Positions 32,833 to 41,196 of a stretch of 64,000 bases of DNA are shown here, in pieces. The stretch lies in NCBI GenBank assembly GCA_015069495.1, contig SVIN01000008.1, positions 1-64,000 on the forward strand, written 5' to 3'. The notes under the pieces are model-generated. The model was not told the origin of the DNA. It did no database searches and was given only the letters and a program-made list of their open reading frames with translations. The stretch comes from Clostridiales bacterium (GTDB taxonomy: Bacteria > Bacillota > Clostridia > Christensenellales > Borkfalkiaceae). The position numbers and the translations under genes are program-made. Every line of letters starts with the position of its first letter. Positions within the stretch are counted from its first letter, which is position 1.

Positions 32833-35800
32833 TTATTCGTTATCTTCCTTCTTTTTAAGAAGCGTTACCGCCGCAACACCAAGCGCCGTAAGACCGCCTG
32901 CGATACCGCCAACTACGCCCGAGCAACCGGGAATCATGTTCTTGATGGAATCAGGAACCATACCGGTAACTTTGTCTTTTACCTTGTCAACGATCGAGGG
33001 ATCTTCTGCAGGTTCGTCGGGAGTCGTGGGTTCATCGGGAGTCGTGGGCTCGTCGGGAGTCGTAGGCTCGTCGGGAGTCGTAGGCTCGTCGGGAGTCGTA
33101 GGCTCGTCGGGAGTCGTGGGCTCGTCGGGAGTCGTGGGCTCGTCGGGAGTCGTAGGCTCGTCGGGATTCGTAGGAACGTCAGGCGTATCCGTAGGATCGT
33201 CGGGATTCGTAGGATTGTCAGGCGTATCCGTAGGATCATCGGGATTCGTAGGATTGTCAGGCGTATCCGTAGGATCGTCGGGATTTGTAGGATCATCGGG
33301 ATTCGTAGGAACGTCAGGTTCCGTAGGCTCATCAGGAGTGATGATTTCCGTCAATCTTGCGTTCTTTAATTGGATTGTACCATTGTAAACGGAAAGAATG
33401 GAACGCAAGGAAATTTCATCGCCAACTGCGGGTTTCGTTTCCATGCTATCGAATCTTGCACCTGTCCACATATCATACAAACCGTAAACAAGGATGCGGT
33501 TGCCTTCTTCATCTTCGATATACATGTTACCATAGGTGGTATTGGTGATTTCTACAACGGTACCGCTAATGCAATACTGTCTCAAGGTGTCCCCTGCTAT
33601 CGACAATGCATTGATTTCAGCAATCGTAAGATCGGAAAGGTTTGCGGGAAGACTTGCTTCAGGGTCAACGTCAGGTTGTACAACATTTTTAAGTTCAGCA
33701 TCTGCAAATTGGTTAACACCCTTAAACGCACTTACTTCACCATAGAACTGAACTGTTGCGCCTACCTGAGGTTTCTGATTATAACGCATTGCGCTAAAAT
33801 CTTTATAGTTTGCGTTGTTTGCAATCTTCATACCGTAGATTTGAATTTCTTTACCGTTTGCATCTGCGATATACAAGCTACCCTTATAAGGATCTGCATA
33901 ACGTACAACCGTACCTTCTACGTAATACTTGTTGCCAGCAGCTGCTTCAACGTCCAAAGCCAACGCTTCTTCAATCGTCAAGGTCGAGCCGTCTGCAGGA
34001 ATTGCGGGAACCGCATTCGGATCGGACAATACAACGTCAATTACGTCTGCTTCCCAATTTTGGGCCATAACTACGAATACGTAGGATTCGCCTTCTGCAA
34101 CAGTGAAGTTGTAAGGCATTTCAATCATTTCAGAACCATACATGGTTTCCATCATGATAAAGCCGTTGGTTTCGCCTTCCGCCCAGTTAAGAACGTATTC
34201 ACCAGGGGTGGTAACCTGTACCTTAACTTCTCCAGCAACGTCGATTGCAGTAGCACCCATTTCCAATTCGGGAATCACTTCTACGTAAGGCGTAATGGTT
34301 ACGTCAACCGTCAAAGCTGCGCTGTCCGTCGTTGTAAAGGTAATTTCAAAAGGAGCCATAGGCGAATAGTGGTCTAATACCATACCGCTTTGAGACATCC
34401 AGTTCATACCAACCTGCAAGTTGGTTACGGTCGTATCATCCCAAGTAATTTGATAAAGGCCAGTGAAGTTCGTCAAATCAGGCGTACCGATTGCGGTAAT
34501 CGTTTTCCCAGCGGGGATAGAAACCGACGTCGTACCATTCATATTCAACGCGATAGGCGCAGGACCGAATTCAAGCAATTGCGCGTTCTTCAACTGAACC
34601 ACGCCATTGTAAGTAGCAAGAATCGATTTTACTTTGATTTGATCGCCAACTGCGGGTTTTTCTTCCATCTTATCAAATCTGTTGCCATTCCAATAATCAT
34701 ACAAACCATATACGTACAACTGATTGCCTTCGCTATCTTCGATATATACGTTGCCATACGTCGTGTTTTTAATTTCGGTAATAACACCCGTTACGTAATA
34801 TTGTCTTAACGTATCGCTCGTTACGGTCAATTCGTTGATTTCCGCAATCGAAAGTTCAGAACTATCTTCAGGAAGAGCCGCTTCAGGATCCGTTTCGGGT
34901 TGCGCAATGATGGTGTATTCAGGATTAGCGAATTGGTTAAGACCATTATATGCACTGATTTCACCGTAGAACTTCACCGTGGCCCCTACTTGAGGTTTAT
35001 TTTCATACCAGAAATCCTTGAACGTTTCAACGTATTCATCCGAGAATTCATCCGCAGGATATACTTTCTGCATACCGTAAATTTGGATTTTATTATTTTC
35101 CGCGTCCTTAATATACAAAGAACCCTTGTATACGTCTGCATATTCGGCAACGGTACCTTCCACGTAATATTTGTTGCCTGCAGCAGCGGTAATATCCAAT
35201 GCCAATGCTTGCGCAATCGTCAAGGTCGAACCATCAGCGGGAATACCTACGTTAAAATCAACCGTGTCAGCTTCACCGTTTGCGGTTTGTACGGTGAATC
35301 GGAATTTCGCGCCGTTGGTAAGCGTTACCGTATAAGGAAGCGCAATTTCTTCACCGTCTACAACAATCTTACCATTCGTTTCGCCTTCAGCCCAGTTCAA
35401 TACGTGTACGCCGTTGGTCTTCAATTCCACCGTCGTACCAGCAGCATCTGCTACTTCTACGCTGTTTGCACCCTTTACAACTTCTTGCAAGGTTTCCACT
35501 TCTTCACCTGCAGGAGCTGCGTAGTACGTAATGGAGTTAATCATCGCTCTCACAGCGCCGCTTACCGTAGCTACGCTTACAGTTTTCGTGGAAGAAGTAT
35601 CAACCGTGATTTCATCATACGCGCCATCATTCGAACTCTTCGACAATGTATACGTCGTACCATTAACGGAAAGCTTACTAGTCTTTGCCTTATATTTTGC
35701 AGCTTTAATAACAACCTGCACAACGTCATCAGGTACAGTAAACGAGAAGGATGCCGCTACACTGCTCGTACCAAGTTTGATACAAGAATTCCCCTTCTCA

Positions 35801-36081
35801 TCACACGCGCCCGTATACATTTTCGATGCGCCCGAAATAGACAAGGTGTAAGAACCTACCGTTTCCGAATAGGACTTGTCTTCGGTTGTATCCGTACCAT
35901 CCTTATGACCTGCACTGCCGTTTGCACCAAATTCAAACGTTGCAACAGCCGTCATTTCTGCTTCCGCCGATGCGGTAACCGTAGCTTGATCGTTGTATAC
36001 GTTGTATACAGCCGTCGTACTTGCGCCAACCAATACGGTCGACAAAGCAACCAACAATAATTTTTTGGCAATTTTGTTCAT
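32833..36081 (-). CDS. Surface protein with repeated OB-fold-like domains, Pro-Asp stalk and Cys/KKK C-terminus
   Basis: 1082 residues. Sec signal peptide (about 1-39, ending T-A-S-A). A Fn3/CBM-like N-terminal domain is followed by two long repeats, each with a pair of OB-fold-like modules marked Y-Y-V-E-G-T-V..Y-K-G-S-L-Y-I and I-Q-I-Y-G..P-Q-V-G-A-T-V. Such modules occur in exported bacterial proteins and secreted nucleases, but no catalytic part is seen here. A Pro-Asp-Glu-Thr stalk (about 905-1020) leads to a short amphipathic helix and P-G-C-S-G, a Gly/Ala-rich hydrophobic helix, and K-K-K-E-D-N-E. The stalk probably spans the wall. Ligand unknown. Confidence 0.88.
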   Translation of the reverse strand: MNKIAKKLLLVALSTVLVGASTTAVYNVYNDQATVTASAEAEMTAVATFEFGANGSAGHKDGTDTTEDKSYSETVGSYTLSISGASKMYTGACDEKGNSCIKLGTSSVAASFSFTVPDDVVQVVIKAAKYKAKTSKLSVNGTTYTLSKSSNDGAYDEITVDTSSTKTVSVATVSGAVRAMINSITYYAAPAGEEVETLQEVVKGANSVEVADAAGTTVELKTNGVHVLNWAEGETNGKIVVDGEEIALPYTVTLTNGAKFRFTVQTANGEADTVDFNVGIPADGSTLTIAQALALDITAAAGNKYYVEGTVAEYADVYKGSLYIKDAENNKIQIYGMQKVYPADEFSDEYVETFKDFWYENKPQVGATVKFYGEISAYNGLNQFANPEYTIIAQPETDPEAALPEDSSELSIAEINELTVTSDTLRQYYVTGVITEIKNTTYGNVYIEDSEGNQLYVYGLYDYWNGNRFDKMEEKPAVGDQIKVKSILATYNGVVQLKNAQLLEFGPAPIALNMNGTTSVSIPAGKTITAIGTPDLTNFTGLYQITWDDTTVTNLQVGMNWMSQSGMVLDHYSPMAPFEITFTTTDSAALTVDVTITPYVEVIPELEMGATAIDVAGEVKVQVTTPGEYVLNWAEGETNGFIMMETMYGSEMIEMPYNFTVAEGESYVFVVMAQNWEADVIDVVLSDPNAVPAIPADGSTLTIEEALALDVEAAAGNKYYVEGTVVRYADPYKGSLYIADANGKEIQIYGMKIANNANYKDFSAMRYNQKPQVGATVQFYGEVSAFKGVNQFADAELKNVVQPDVDPEASLPANLSDLTIAEINALSIAGDTLRQYCISGTVVEITNTTYGNMYIEDEEGNRILVYGLYDMWTGARFDSMETKPAVGDEISLRSILSVYNGTIQLKNARLTEIITPDEPTEPDVPTNPDDPTNPDDPTDTPDNPTNPDDPTDTPDNPTNPDDPTDTPDVPTNPDEPTTPDEPTTPDEPTTPDEPTTPDEPTTPDEPTTPDEPTTPDEPTTPDEPAEDPSIVDKVKDKVTGMVPDSIKNMIPGCSGVVGGIAGGLTALGVAAVTLLKKKEDNE
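33013..33293. repeat. In-frame stalk repeats: 18-bp and 39-bp arrays
   Basis: 33013-33165 contains about nine 18-bp units (tcgtcgggagtcgtgggc and variants), encoding P-T-T-P-D-E. 33177-33293 contains three 39-bp units, encoding D-T-P-D-N-P-T-N-P-D-D-P-T. Both lie in the Pro-Asp stalk of the surface protein and have no spacers, so this is not CRISPR. Confidence 0.93.
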
Positions 36082-36197
36082 AGTTTTTTCTCCTTTGTGT
36101 TTCTTTGCCTAAAAAATGATTAGGACGCAACTGAGTTTTTCACTTACGCCCACGCCTAAAAAGTTACATTAATAATTTAACATTATCTTATAATACT

Positions 36198-36226
36198 ATT
36201 TTAGCACACCCACGGCAAAGTGTCAA
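36198..36226 (-). promoter_or_regulatory. Promoter of the OB-fold/PD-repeat protein gene
   Basis: Minus strand TTGACA (36226-36221), 17 bp, TAAAAT (36203-36198). Confidence 0.82.
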
Positions 36227-36270
36227 ACCTTTTATGAGGCATATTGTAGAAATTATAAAAATTTTTCTCC

Positions 36271-36303
36271 AAAAAAAAGGGCTGAATTTTCATCCAACCC
36301 TTT
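36271..36303 (-). terminator. Terminator of the duplicated-domain surface protein gene
   Basis: Minus strand AAAGGGTTGGAT-GAAA-ATTCAGCCCTTT (12-bp stem with two G-U pairs and a GAAA tetraloop) continuing into T8. Confidence 0.92.
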
Positions 36304-36311
36304 CTCCAAGT

Positions 36312-39300
36312 TTAATCTTCTTTCTTTTTAAGCAATACAACGGTTGCCGCGCCAAGCGCAGTCAACCCGCCTGCTACACCGCCAACCATACCGAAACAAC
36401 CTTTCAATGCGTTGTCACTGCCAGGTTGTGCAGTATCGCTTGCGCTATCGTTTACAGAATCCGAGGTAATATCGCTATCGCTTGCGGTATCACTGTCACC
36501 GTCTTCGACTGTGGACGAATCCTGCGTGTTGTCAGAGCTGTCCTCAGGGAGAATTTCCACCTTTTCAAAACGAGGTTCCAAATGTACTTCACCCGTTACA
36601 ACACTGGTTTCAAAATTCCACAATTCATCACCATTGTACCAACCCAAGAATACGTACTTGTAACCGTCTCCGCCGCTCTTCGTCGGTGCGCTAGGGATTT
36701 TATCCGCGGGAATAAGTTCGCCGTATGCAACCTTCAACCCAGTATATTCATCGTCAAAGTATACACGGTAAACGCGTTTTGTTTCCGACCACTTCGCAGT
36801 CAAATTCATATCCTGCGTAACAGCGTTTGTGAAATCCCATTCCTCGTCACCGAAATACCAACCTACGAAGGTATAGCTTGCCGCTTCCGTCGTTTCTTTT
36901 ACAGGGTCTGCGGGTTTATCCACGGTGAAGCCATAAGGCACCGTCACGGGATTTTCTCCGTCAAACGTAACGGTATATTTCATCACAGCATTTTCTTCGT
37001 TGGTAACGTAACCATATTGAGGCTCCTCTTCCGTTACAATGAAAGTGATTACCTTTTTCGCAACGTTTCCAAATGGATCTTCCGCCTGAATCGTCCAAGT
37101 ATGCGTACCTTCCACCAATCGACCGCGCATATCCAACGCGCCTTGCGACCAAGTTTTGCTCAACGTAACGCTACCGCTGTTATCCGTTGCCGTAACGTCA
37201 AGCATAGGTTTCGTACCAACGGTCGTCTTTACTGTGTCAAAATTCACGTTGATGACAGGCACTTCGTTGTCTGCTTCTATAATGCTAACCTTTACAATTT
37301 TTGTGGCGAGGTTGCCATAGAAATCCTTCGCGGTTAAGGTCAAGTTGTACGTACCTACCGCCGTAGGCGTACCGTTTGCGTTAAGTTCAACACCGTCATC
37401 CCAAGCGTAGGAAACCGCAACGTTACGTTTTTCCTGCGCATCGTATGCCGTTGCGCCTAAGGTCAAAGCTTCACCCAATTCCACCGCGTACGCTTCACCG
37501 CTGGTAATCGCGGGCGCAACGCCGTCGTTGGCTTTCAAGGTATAAGTAATGCTGTCTACGTAAATTTTGATAAAAGCATTGGAACGGAACGCCAATTCAA
37601 ATTTATCCAACATGCCGTCCTTGGAAATCTTGGCAAAATTATCTTCATGGTAAGGTATCGTAACCGTTGTCCATATATCTGTTGCGGTTGCAACGCCTGG
37701 CTGATGAATCCACTCATTCGGTCGGGTAGGATCGGGGATACGTACCTCGGGATATTTACCCGTATTTGCCACATTGCTTTCAAGGTATACGCGGAACTGC
37801 AAGTTTTCCAATAAAGTTACGGGTATTTTTGCATTGAAGAATTCCAACAAAATCCCGCAACTGCCTTGATCATTAGGACGTATGATTTCCAATACTTCGT
37901 TTTCGTAGCCCGTAGGAATACCTGCCGCCGCCGCTTCTTCCGCCGTATAAGTGTTCACCTCAGTAGCGCCATAAGCCACGTAGTGTCCGTCTGCTTTTTG
38001 TGCCGTGTAATCACACGCAAAATCACTCGAATCGTCCTCAGCGGGAATTTCCACCTTTTCAAAACGAGATACCAAATCCAACGTACCCGTTACAACGTTG
38101 GTTTCAAAATTCCACAATTCATCACCGTTGTACCAACCCAAGAATACGTACTTGTAACCTTCTTCGGCTTCCATAGTCGGTTCATTAGGGATTTTACTTT
38201 CGGGAATGCGATTGCCGTAAGACACCTGCAAACCGATATCTTCACCGTCAAACGTAACGGGATATTTCGCCACTGCGTTTTCTTCGTTGGTAACGTAACC
38301 GTATTGAGGTTCGTCTTCCGTCACGATAAAGGTAATAACTTTTTCCGCGGTATTGCCAAACACGTCTTCCGCCTGAATCGTCCAAGTATGCGCACCTTCG
38401 GTCAATCGACCGCGCATATCCAACGCGCCCTGCGACCAAGCTTTGGTCACGGTAACGCTACCGCTGTTATCCGTTGCCGTAACGTCAAGCATAGGTTTCG
38501 TACCAACGGTCGTCTTTACTGTGTCAAAATTTACATTGATGACAGGTGCTTCGTTGTCCTCTTCCATCACACTGACCTTTACCGTCTTCGTCGCAAGGTT
38601 ACCATAAAAATCCTCTGCCGTTAAGGTCAAGTTATACGCACCCACTTGCGCAGGCGTACCGTTTGCATTGAGCGCAACACCGTCATCCCAAGCGTAGGAA
38701 ACCGCAACGTTACGTTTTTCCTGCGCATCATATGCTGTTGCGCCTAAGTTCAAAGCTTTCCCCAATTCCATTGCGTACGTGTCGTCGCAGGTAATTACGG
38801 GCGCAACACCTTCATTGGCTTTTACCGTATAACCAATGCTGTCTACGTAAACGTCGATAAAGGCATTAGAACGGACTGCCAATTCAAATCTATCCAACAT
38901 ACCGTCTTTGGCAATCTTGGCAAATTTGCTTTCATTGTAATTTACCGTAACCGTTGTCCATTCGTCTGTTGCGGTTGCAACGCCTGGCTGATGAATCCAT
39001 GCATCTTTTTGTGTCGGGTCAGGAATACGCACCTCGGGATATTTACCCGCATTTGCCGCATTGCTTTCAAGATAGACGCGGAATTGCAAGTTTTCCAATA
39101 AAACGACGGGTACTTGTTCCTCAGAAAAATCTAACAAAATCCCGCAACTGACTTGATTATTAGGACGTATGATTTCCAATACTTCGTTTTCATAACCCGC
39201 AGGGATACCCGCTGTTGCAGCCTGCTCCGCCGTATAGGTATTTATCCCAGTAGAACCATACGCCAAACCGGTCGACTGCGCCGTATACTTACACGCAAAA

Positions 39301-39401
39301 TCACGCATGTCTGCCGAAGCCATTTCCAACGTTGTTGGCGCCATACACCCGACCGCCGCACAAGAAAGCGCTGTCAATAATACAGCTTTTAACTTTCTCA
39401 T
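36312..39401 (-). CDS. Surface protein made of two near-identical halves, with Cys/KKK C-terminus
   Basis: 1029 residues. An N-terminal signal peptide has a possible lipobox A-A-V-G-C (Cys19) or a later A-S-A cleavage site. Residues 34-399 recur at 463-828: a carbohydrate-binding-like domain, then Ig-like/cadherin-like domains with E-D-F-Y-G-N and D-V-F-G-N turns. InlB-type repeats (F-L-G-W-Y-N-G) close each half, with one extra in the second. An acidic Ser/Asp tether leads to K-G-C-F-G, L-T-A-L-G and K-K-K-E-D. GAGGAGG lies inside the last codons of the phosphatase gene upstream, so the two are translationally coupled. Probable glycan-binding adhesin. Confidence 0.88.
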   Translation of the reverse strand: MRKLKAVLLTALSCAAVGCMAPTTLEMASADMRDFACKYTAQSTGLAYGSTGINTYTAEQAATAGIPAGYENEVLEIIRPNNQVSCGILLDFSEEQVPVVLLENLQFRVYLESNAANAGKYPEVRIPDPTQKDAWIHQPGVATATDEWTTVTVNYNESKFAKIAKDGMLDRFELAVRSNAFIDVYVDSIGYTVKANEGVAPVITCDDTYAMELGKALNLGATAYDAQEKRNVAVSYAWDDGVALNANGTPAQVGAYNLTLTAEDFYGNLATKTVKVSVMEEDNEAPVINVNFDTVKTTVGTKPMLDVTATDNSGSVTVTKAWSQGALDMRGRLTEGAHTWTIQAEDVFGNTAEKVITFIVTEDEPQYGYVTNEENAVAKYPVTFDGEDIGLQVSYGNRIPESKIPNEPTMEAEEGYKYVFLGWYNGDELWNFETNVVTGTLDLVSRFEKVEIPAEDDSSDFACDYTAQKADGHYVAYGATEVNTYTAEEAAAAGIPTGYENEVLEIIRPNDQGSCGILLEFFNAKIPVTLLENLQFRVYLESNVANTGKYPEVRIPDPTRPNEWIHQPGVATATDIWTTVTIPYHEDNFAKISKDGMLDKFELAFRSNAFIKIYVDSITYTLKANDGVAPAITSGEAYAVELGEALTLGATAYDAQEKRNVAVSYAWDDGVELNANGTPTAVGTYNLTLTAKDFYGNLATKIVKVSIIEADNEVPVINVNFDTVKTTVGTKPMLDVTATDNSGSVTLSKTWSQGALDMRGRLVEGTHTWTIQAEDPFGNVAKKVITFIVTEEEPQYGYVTNEENAVMKYTVTFDGENPVTVPYGFTVDKPADPVKETTEAASYTFVGWYFGDEEWDFTNAVTQDMNLTAKWSETKRVYRVYFDDEYTGLKVAYGELIPADKIPSAPTKSGGDGYKYVFLGWYNGDELWNFETSVVTGEVHLEPRFEKVEILPEDSSDNTQDSSTVEDGDSDTASDSDITSDSVNDSASDTAQPGSDNALKGCFGMVGGVAGGLTALGAATVVLLKKKED
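36920..39302. repeat. 1287-bp-offset direct duplication inside one gene
   Basis: Roughly 36920-38015 and 38207-39302 are near-identical direct repeats. Example anchors are gaccgcgcat at 37121 and at 38408. The offset is 429 codons and the frame is kept. Long stretches match almost base for base, indicating recent duplication or ongoing conversion. Confidence 0.88.
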
Positions 39402-39403
39402 GA

Positions 39404-40573
39404 TTATACCTCCTCTAACATGATTTCACGGATTGTATCGATTTCCTCCTGCGTAATACCAAGATGTTCCATCATAAACGCCGCAGCATTATCCGCCATT
39501 GAGCCGCCCCTTTTGTAATTTTTAATGTAATCGTAGAGTCCTTGGAAGACGCCAACCATAGCATTAAGCTGTCCAGCACCTTGCGCCGCATCTGCCCAAC
39601 CATTTTTGGAGAAGAAAGACATTTCATAATCACGGAAAATATCCATCTCATTCATACCAAGCAACGCGGAAATCAAGAACGCAAGCGTACCTGCGCGGTC
39701 ACGGCCCAACGAGCAGTGTAAGTAGATGGGATAATTGTCAGGGTTTGCAAAGGTACGGATTTCTTTAATCAAGGATTCTTTATATTCCGCGCTAATTATT
39801 TTATCCGTGTAATAAGGCGCTTTGGGCGCATTGACGTAATTCAACGAAGGATCGATGGGCGACTGCGTAAGAGGCGCACCGCTTGCCTCACGAAGGTCAA
39901 GATCAGTCTTGATACCCAATTCGTGCACCATTACGCGTTTGCCCTCTTCGGTGATTTTACCCCAATTTCTATCCACTTCACCGCGGCGGTAAATCATACC
40001 CTGCTTGATACGATGCGTACCGTCTACCGTCAAATAACCGCCCATATCTCGGGTATTGGAAACCCCTTCGATGTATACCGTACGAGGCAATGCCGCCGTG
40101 GTGAAATCAAACACGCGGGATTTCAACACTTCGTCGTTGTCGTAGTGCGCGTAGATTTGGTAGTAGTAGTCCGTTGCGGCGTAAAGATAATCAATGTGAA
40201 TGATGGTTTCCGAAACCAAATATGTATCTGCATCTTCCAATTCTTTATCCGTGCCGATTTTGAAGGTATAATACAACGCGCCTTCACGTTGATTTTTCCA
40301 GGTCAACGTTGCAGGTCGGGGCATATAACGATCCCCTTGATAATCACCTAACGTGAAATTCATACCGCAATACTTCGAGTAATTGGAAGCAAATTCATAG
40401 ATATCTCCTTCCAACAACGAAATCGTCTTCCCCTGCTGAGGGGACGTAATCGTAGGAACGTAAGGTTCCCCGCTGGAATTATCCGCATTTGCCTGCGCGC
40501 CTGCGCAAGCGACTGTACTGAACGCCATACCGATTGCAAGCGCCATTGCCAAACATTTTCTCTTATTATTCAT
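39404..40573 (-). CDS. Secreted tyrosine-protein-phosphatase-like lipoprotein
   Basis: 389 residues. Lipobox T-V-A-C (Cys23), a Fn3-like domain (about 45-155), and a phosphatase domain of the Y_phosphatase3 type (about 165-345). The domain has the N-T-R-D-M-G-G entry motif and P-loop H-C-S-L-G-R-D-R-A-G-T, in which Cys and Arg are the catalytic residues. Dephosphorylation of phosphotyrosine, phosphoserine or phosphoinositide is established for the family; the substrate is unknown. The export signal places it outside the cell. AAGGAGGAT precedes the ATG. It is followed after 2 bp by the duplicated-domain adhesin gene, and its promoter region carries an operator like that of the XRE gene at 58764. 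Confidence 0.92.
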   Translation of the reverse strand: MNNKRKCLAMALAIGMAFSTVACAGAQANADNSSGEPYVPTITSPQQGKTISLLEGDIYEFASNYSKYCGMNFTLGDYQGDRYMPRPATLTWKNQREGALYYTFKIGTDKELEDADTYLVSETIIHIDYLYAATDYYYQIYAHYDNDEVLKSRVFDFTTAALPRTVYIEGVSNTRDMGGYLTVDGTHRIKQGMIYRRGEVDRNWGKITEEGKRVMVHELGIKTDLDLREASGAPLTQSPIDPSLNYVNAPKAPYYTDKIISAEYKESLIKEIRTFANPDNYPIYLHCSLGRDRAGTLAFLISALLGMNEMDIFRDYEMSFFSKNGWADAAQGAGQLNAMVGVFQGLYDYIKNYKRGGSMADNAAAFMMEHLGITQEEIDTIREIMLEEV

Positions 40574-40599
40574 AGGTTTTATCCTCCTTAACTTCTATA

Positions 40600-40632
40600 A
40601 TTATATAACAGTATATTTAGGCACTGCCTAAA
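40600..40632 (-). promoter_or_regulatory. Promoter region and 15-bp operator of the phosphatase-adhesin operon
   Basis: A TATAAT -10 lies on the minus strand at 40605-40600. No good -35 is visible at the right distance. Instead a perfect palindrome TTTAGGCA-C-TGCCTAAA occupies 40616-40632, over the -35 position. Its core TTAGGC-ACT-GCCTAA fits the pattern of the two sites at the XRE gene. A repressor or activator site is inferred. Confidence 0.6.
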
Positions 40633-40639
40633 ACAAGTT

Positions 40640-41182
40640 TCATTCGTACACTTTACGGCTTAAAATACCCACGTAGGGCAAATCACGGTATTTTTCCGCA
40701 TAATCCAAGCCATACCCAATCACAAATTCGTCTTCGATTTCAAAGCAGGTATAATCCGCTTCAATCGGTGCGACACGGCGGGAAGGTTTATCCAACAGCG
40801 TTACAATGCGCAGGGTCGCGGGATTTCTGGTTTTCAACATATCCGTCAATGCTTTCATGGTATGCCCAGAGTCGATAATATCTTCCACAATCAACACGTC
40901 CTTATTTTCAATATTAGACATAATATCCAAAGACACCGACAATTTCCCGCTGCTGGTGGTGCTTGCACCGTAAGAAGATACTTTCATAAATTCTAAGGTA
41001 ACGGGCACTTCCATCGCGCGTATCAAATCCGCACAGAACACCAAACTGCCCTTTAAGATACAAATAACGATGGGAATTTTCCCCTGATAATCAGCGTCGA
41101 TTTGCGCCGCGATTTCGCCGATTCTTTCAGCGATTTCCCCCTCGTCAATCAACACTCTTTCAATATCGTTCGAACGTTCCAT
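40640..41182 (-). CDS. hpt: Hypoxanthine phosphoribosyltransferase
   Basis: 180 residues. Forms IMP or GMP from hypoxanthine or guanine plus PRPP in purine salvage; cytoplasmic. The PRPP loop V-L-I-V-E-D-I-I-D-S-G-H-T-M is present, with G-S-L-V-F and a typical C-terminal region. AGAGGAG precedes the ATG. It follows tilS by 14 bp, a conserved neighbour pair in Firmicutes, and is the last gene of the five-gene operon starting at 47876. Confidence 0.96.
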   Translation of the reverse strand: MERSNDIERVLIDEGEIAERIGEIAAQIDADYQGKIPIVICILKGSLVFCADLIRAMEVPVTLEFMKVSSYGASTTSSGKLSVSLDIMSNIENKDVLIVEDIIDSGHTMKALTDMLKTRNPATLRIVTLLDKPSRRVAPIEADYTCFEIEDEFVIGYGLDYAEKYRDLPYVGILSRKVYE

Positions 41183-41196
41183 ATTTTCTCCTCTGT

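Noticed and set aside
33013-33293. 18-bp and 39-bp repeats considered as CRISPR
   Set aside because: Contiguous coding repeats of a Pro-Asp stalk without spacers; no cas genes nearby.
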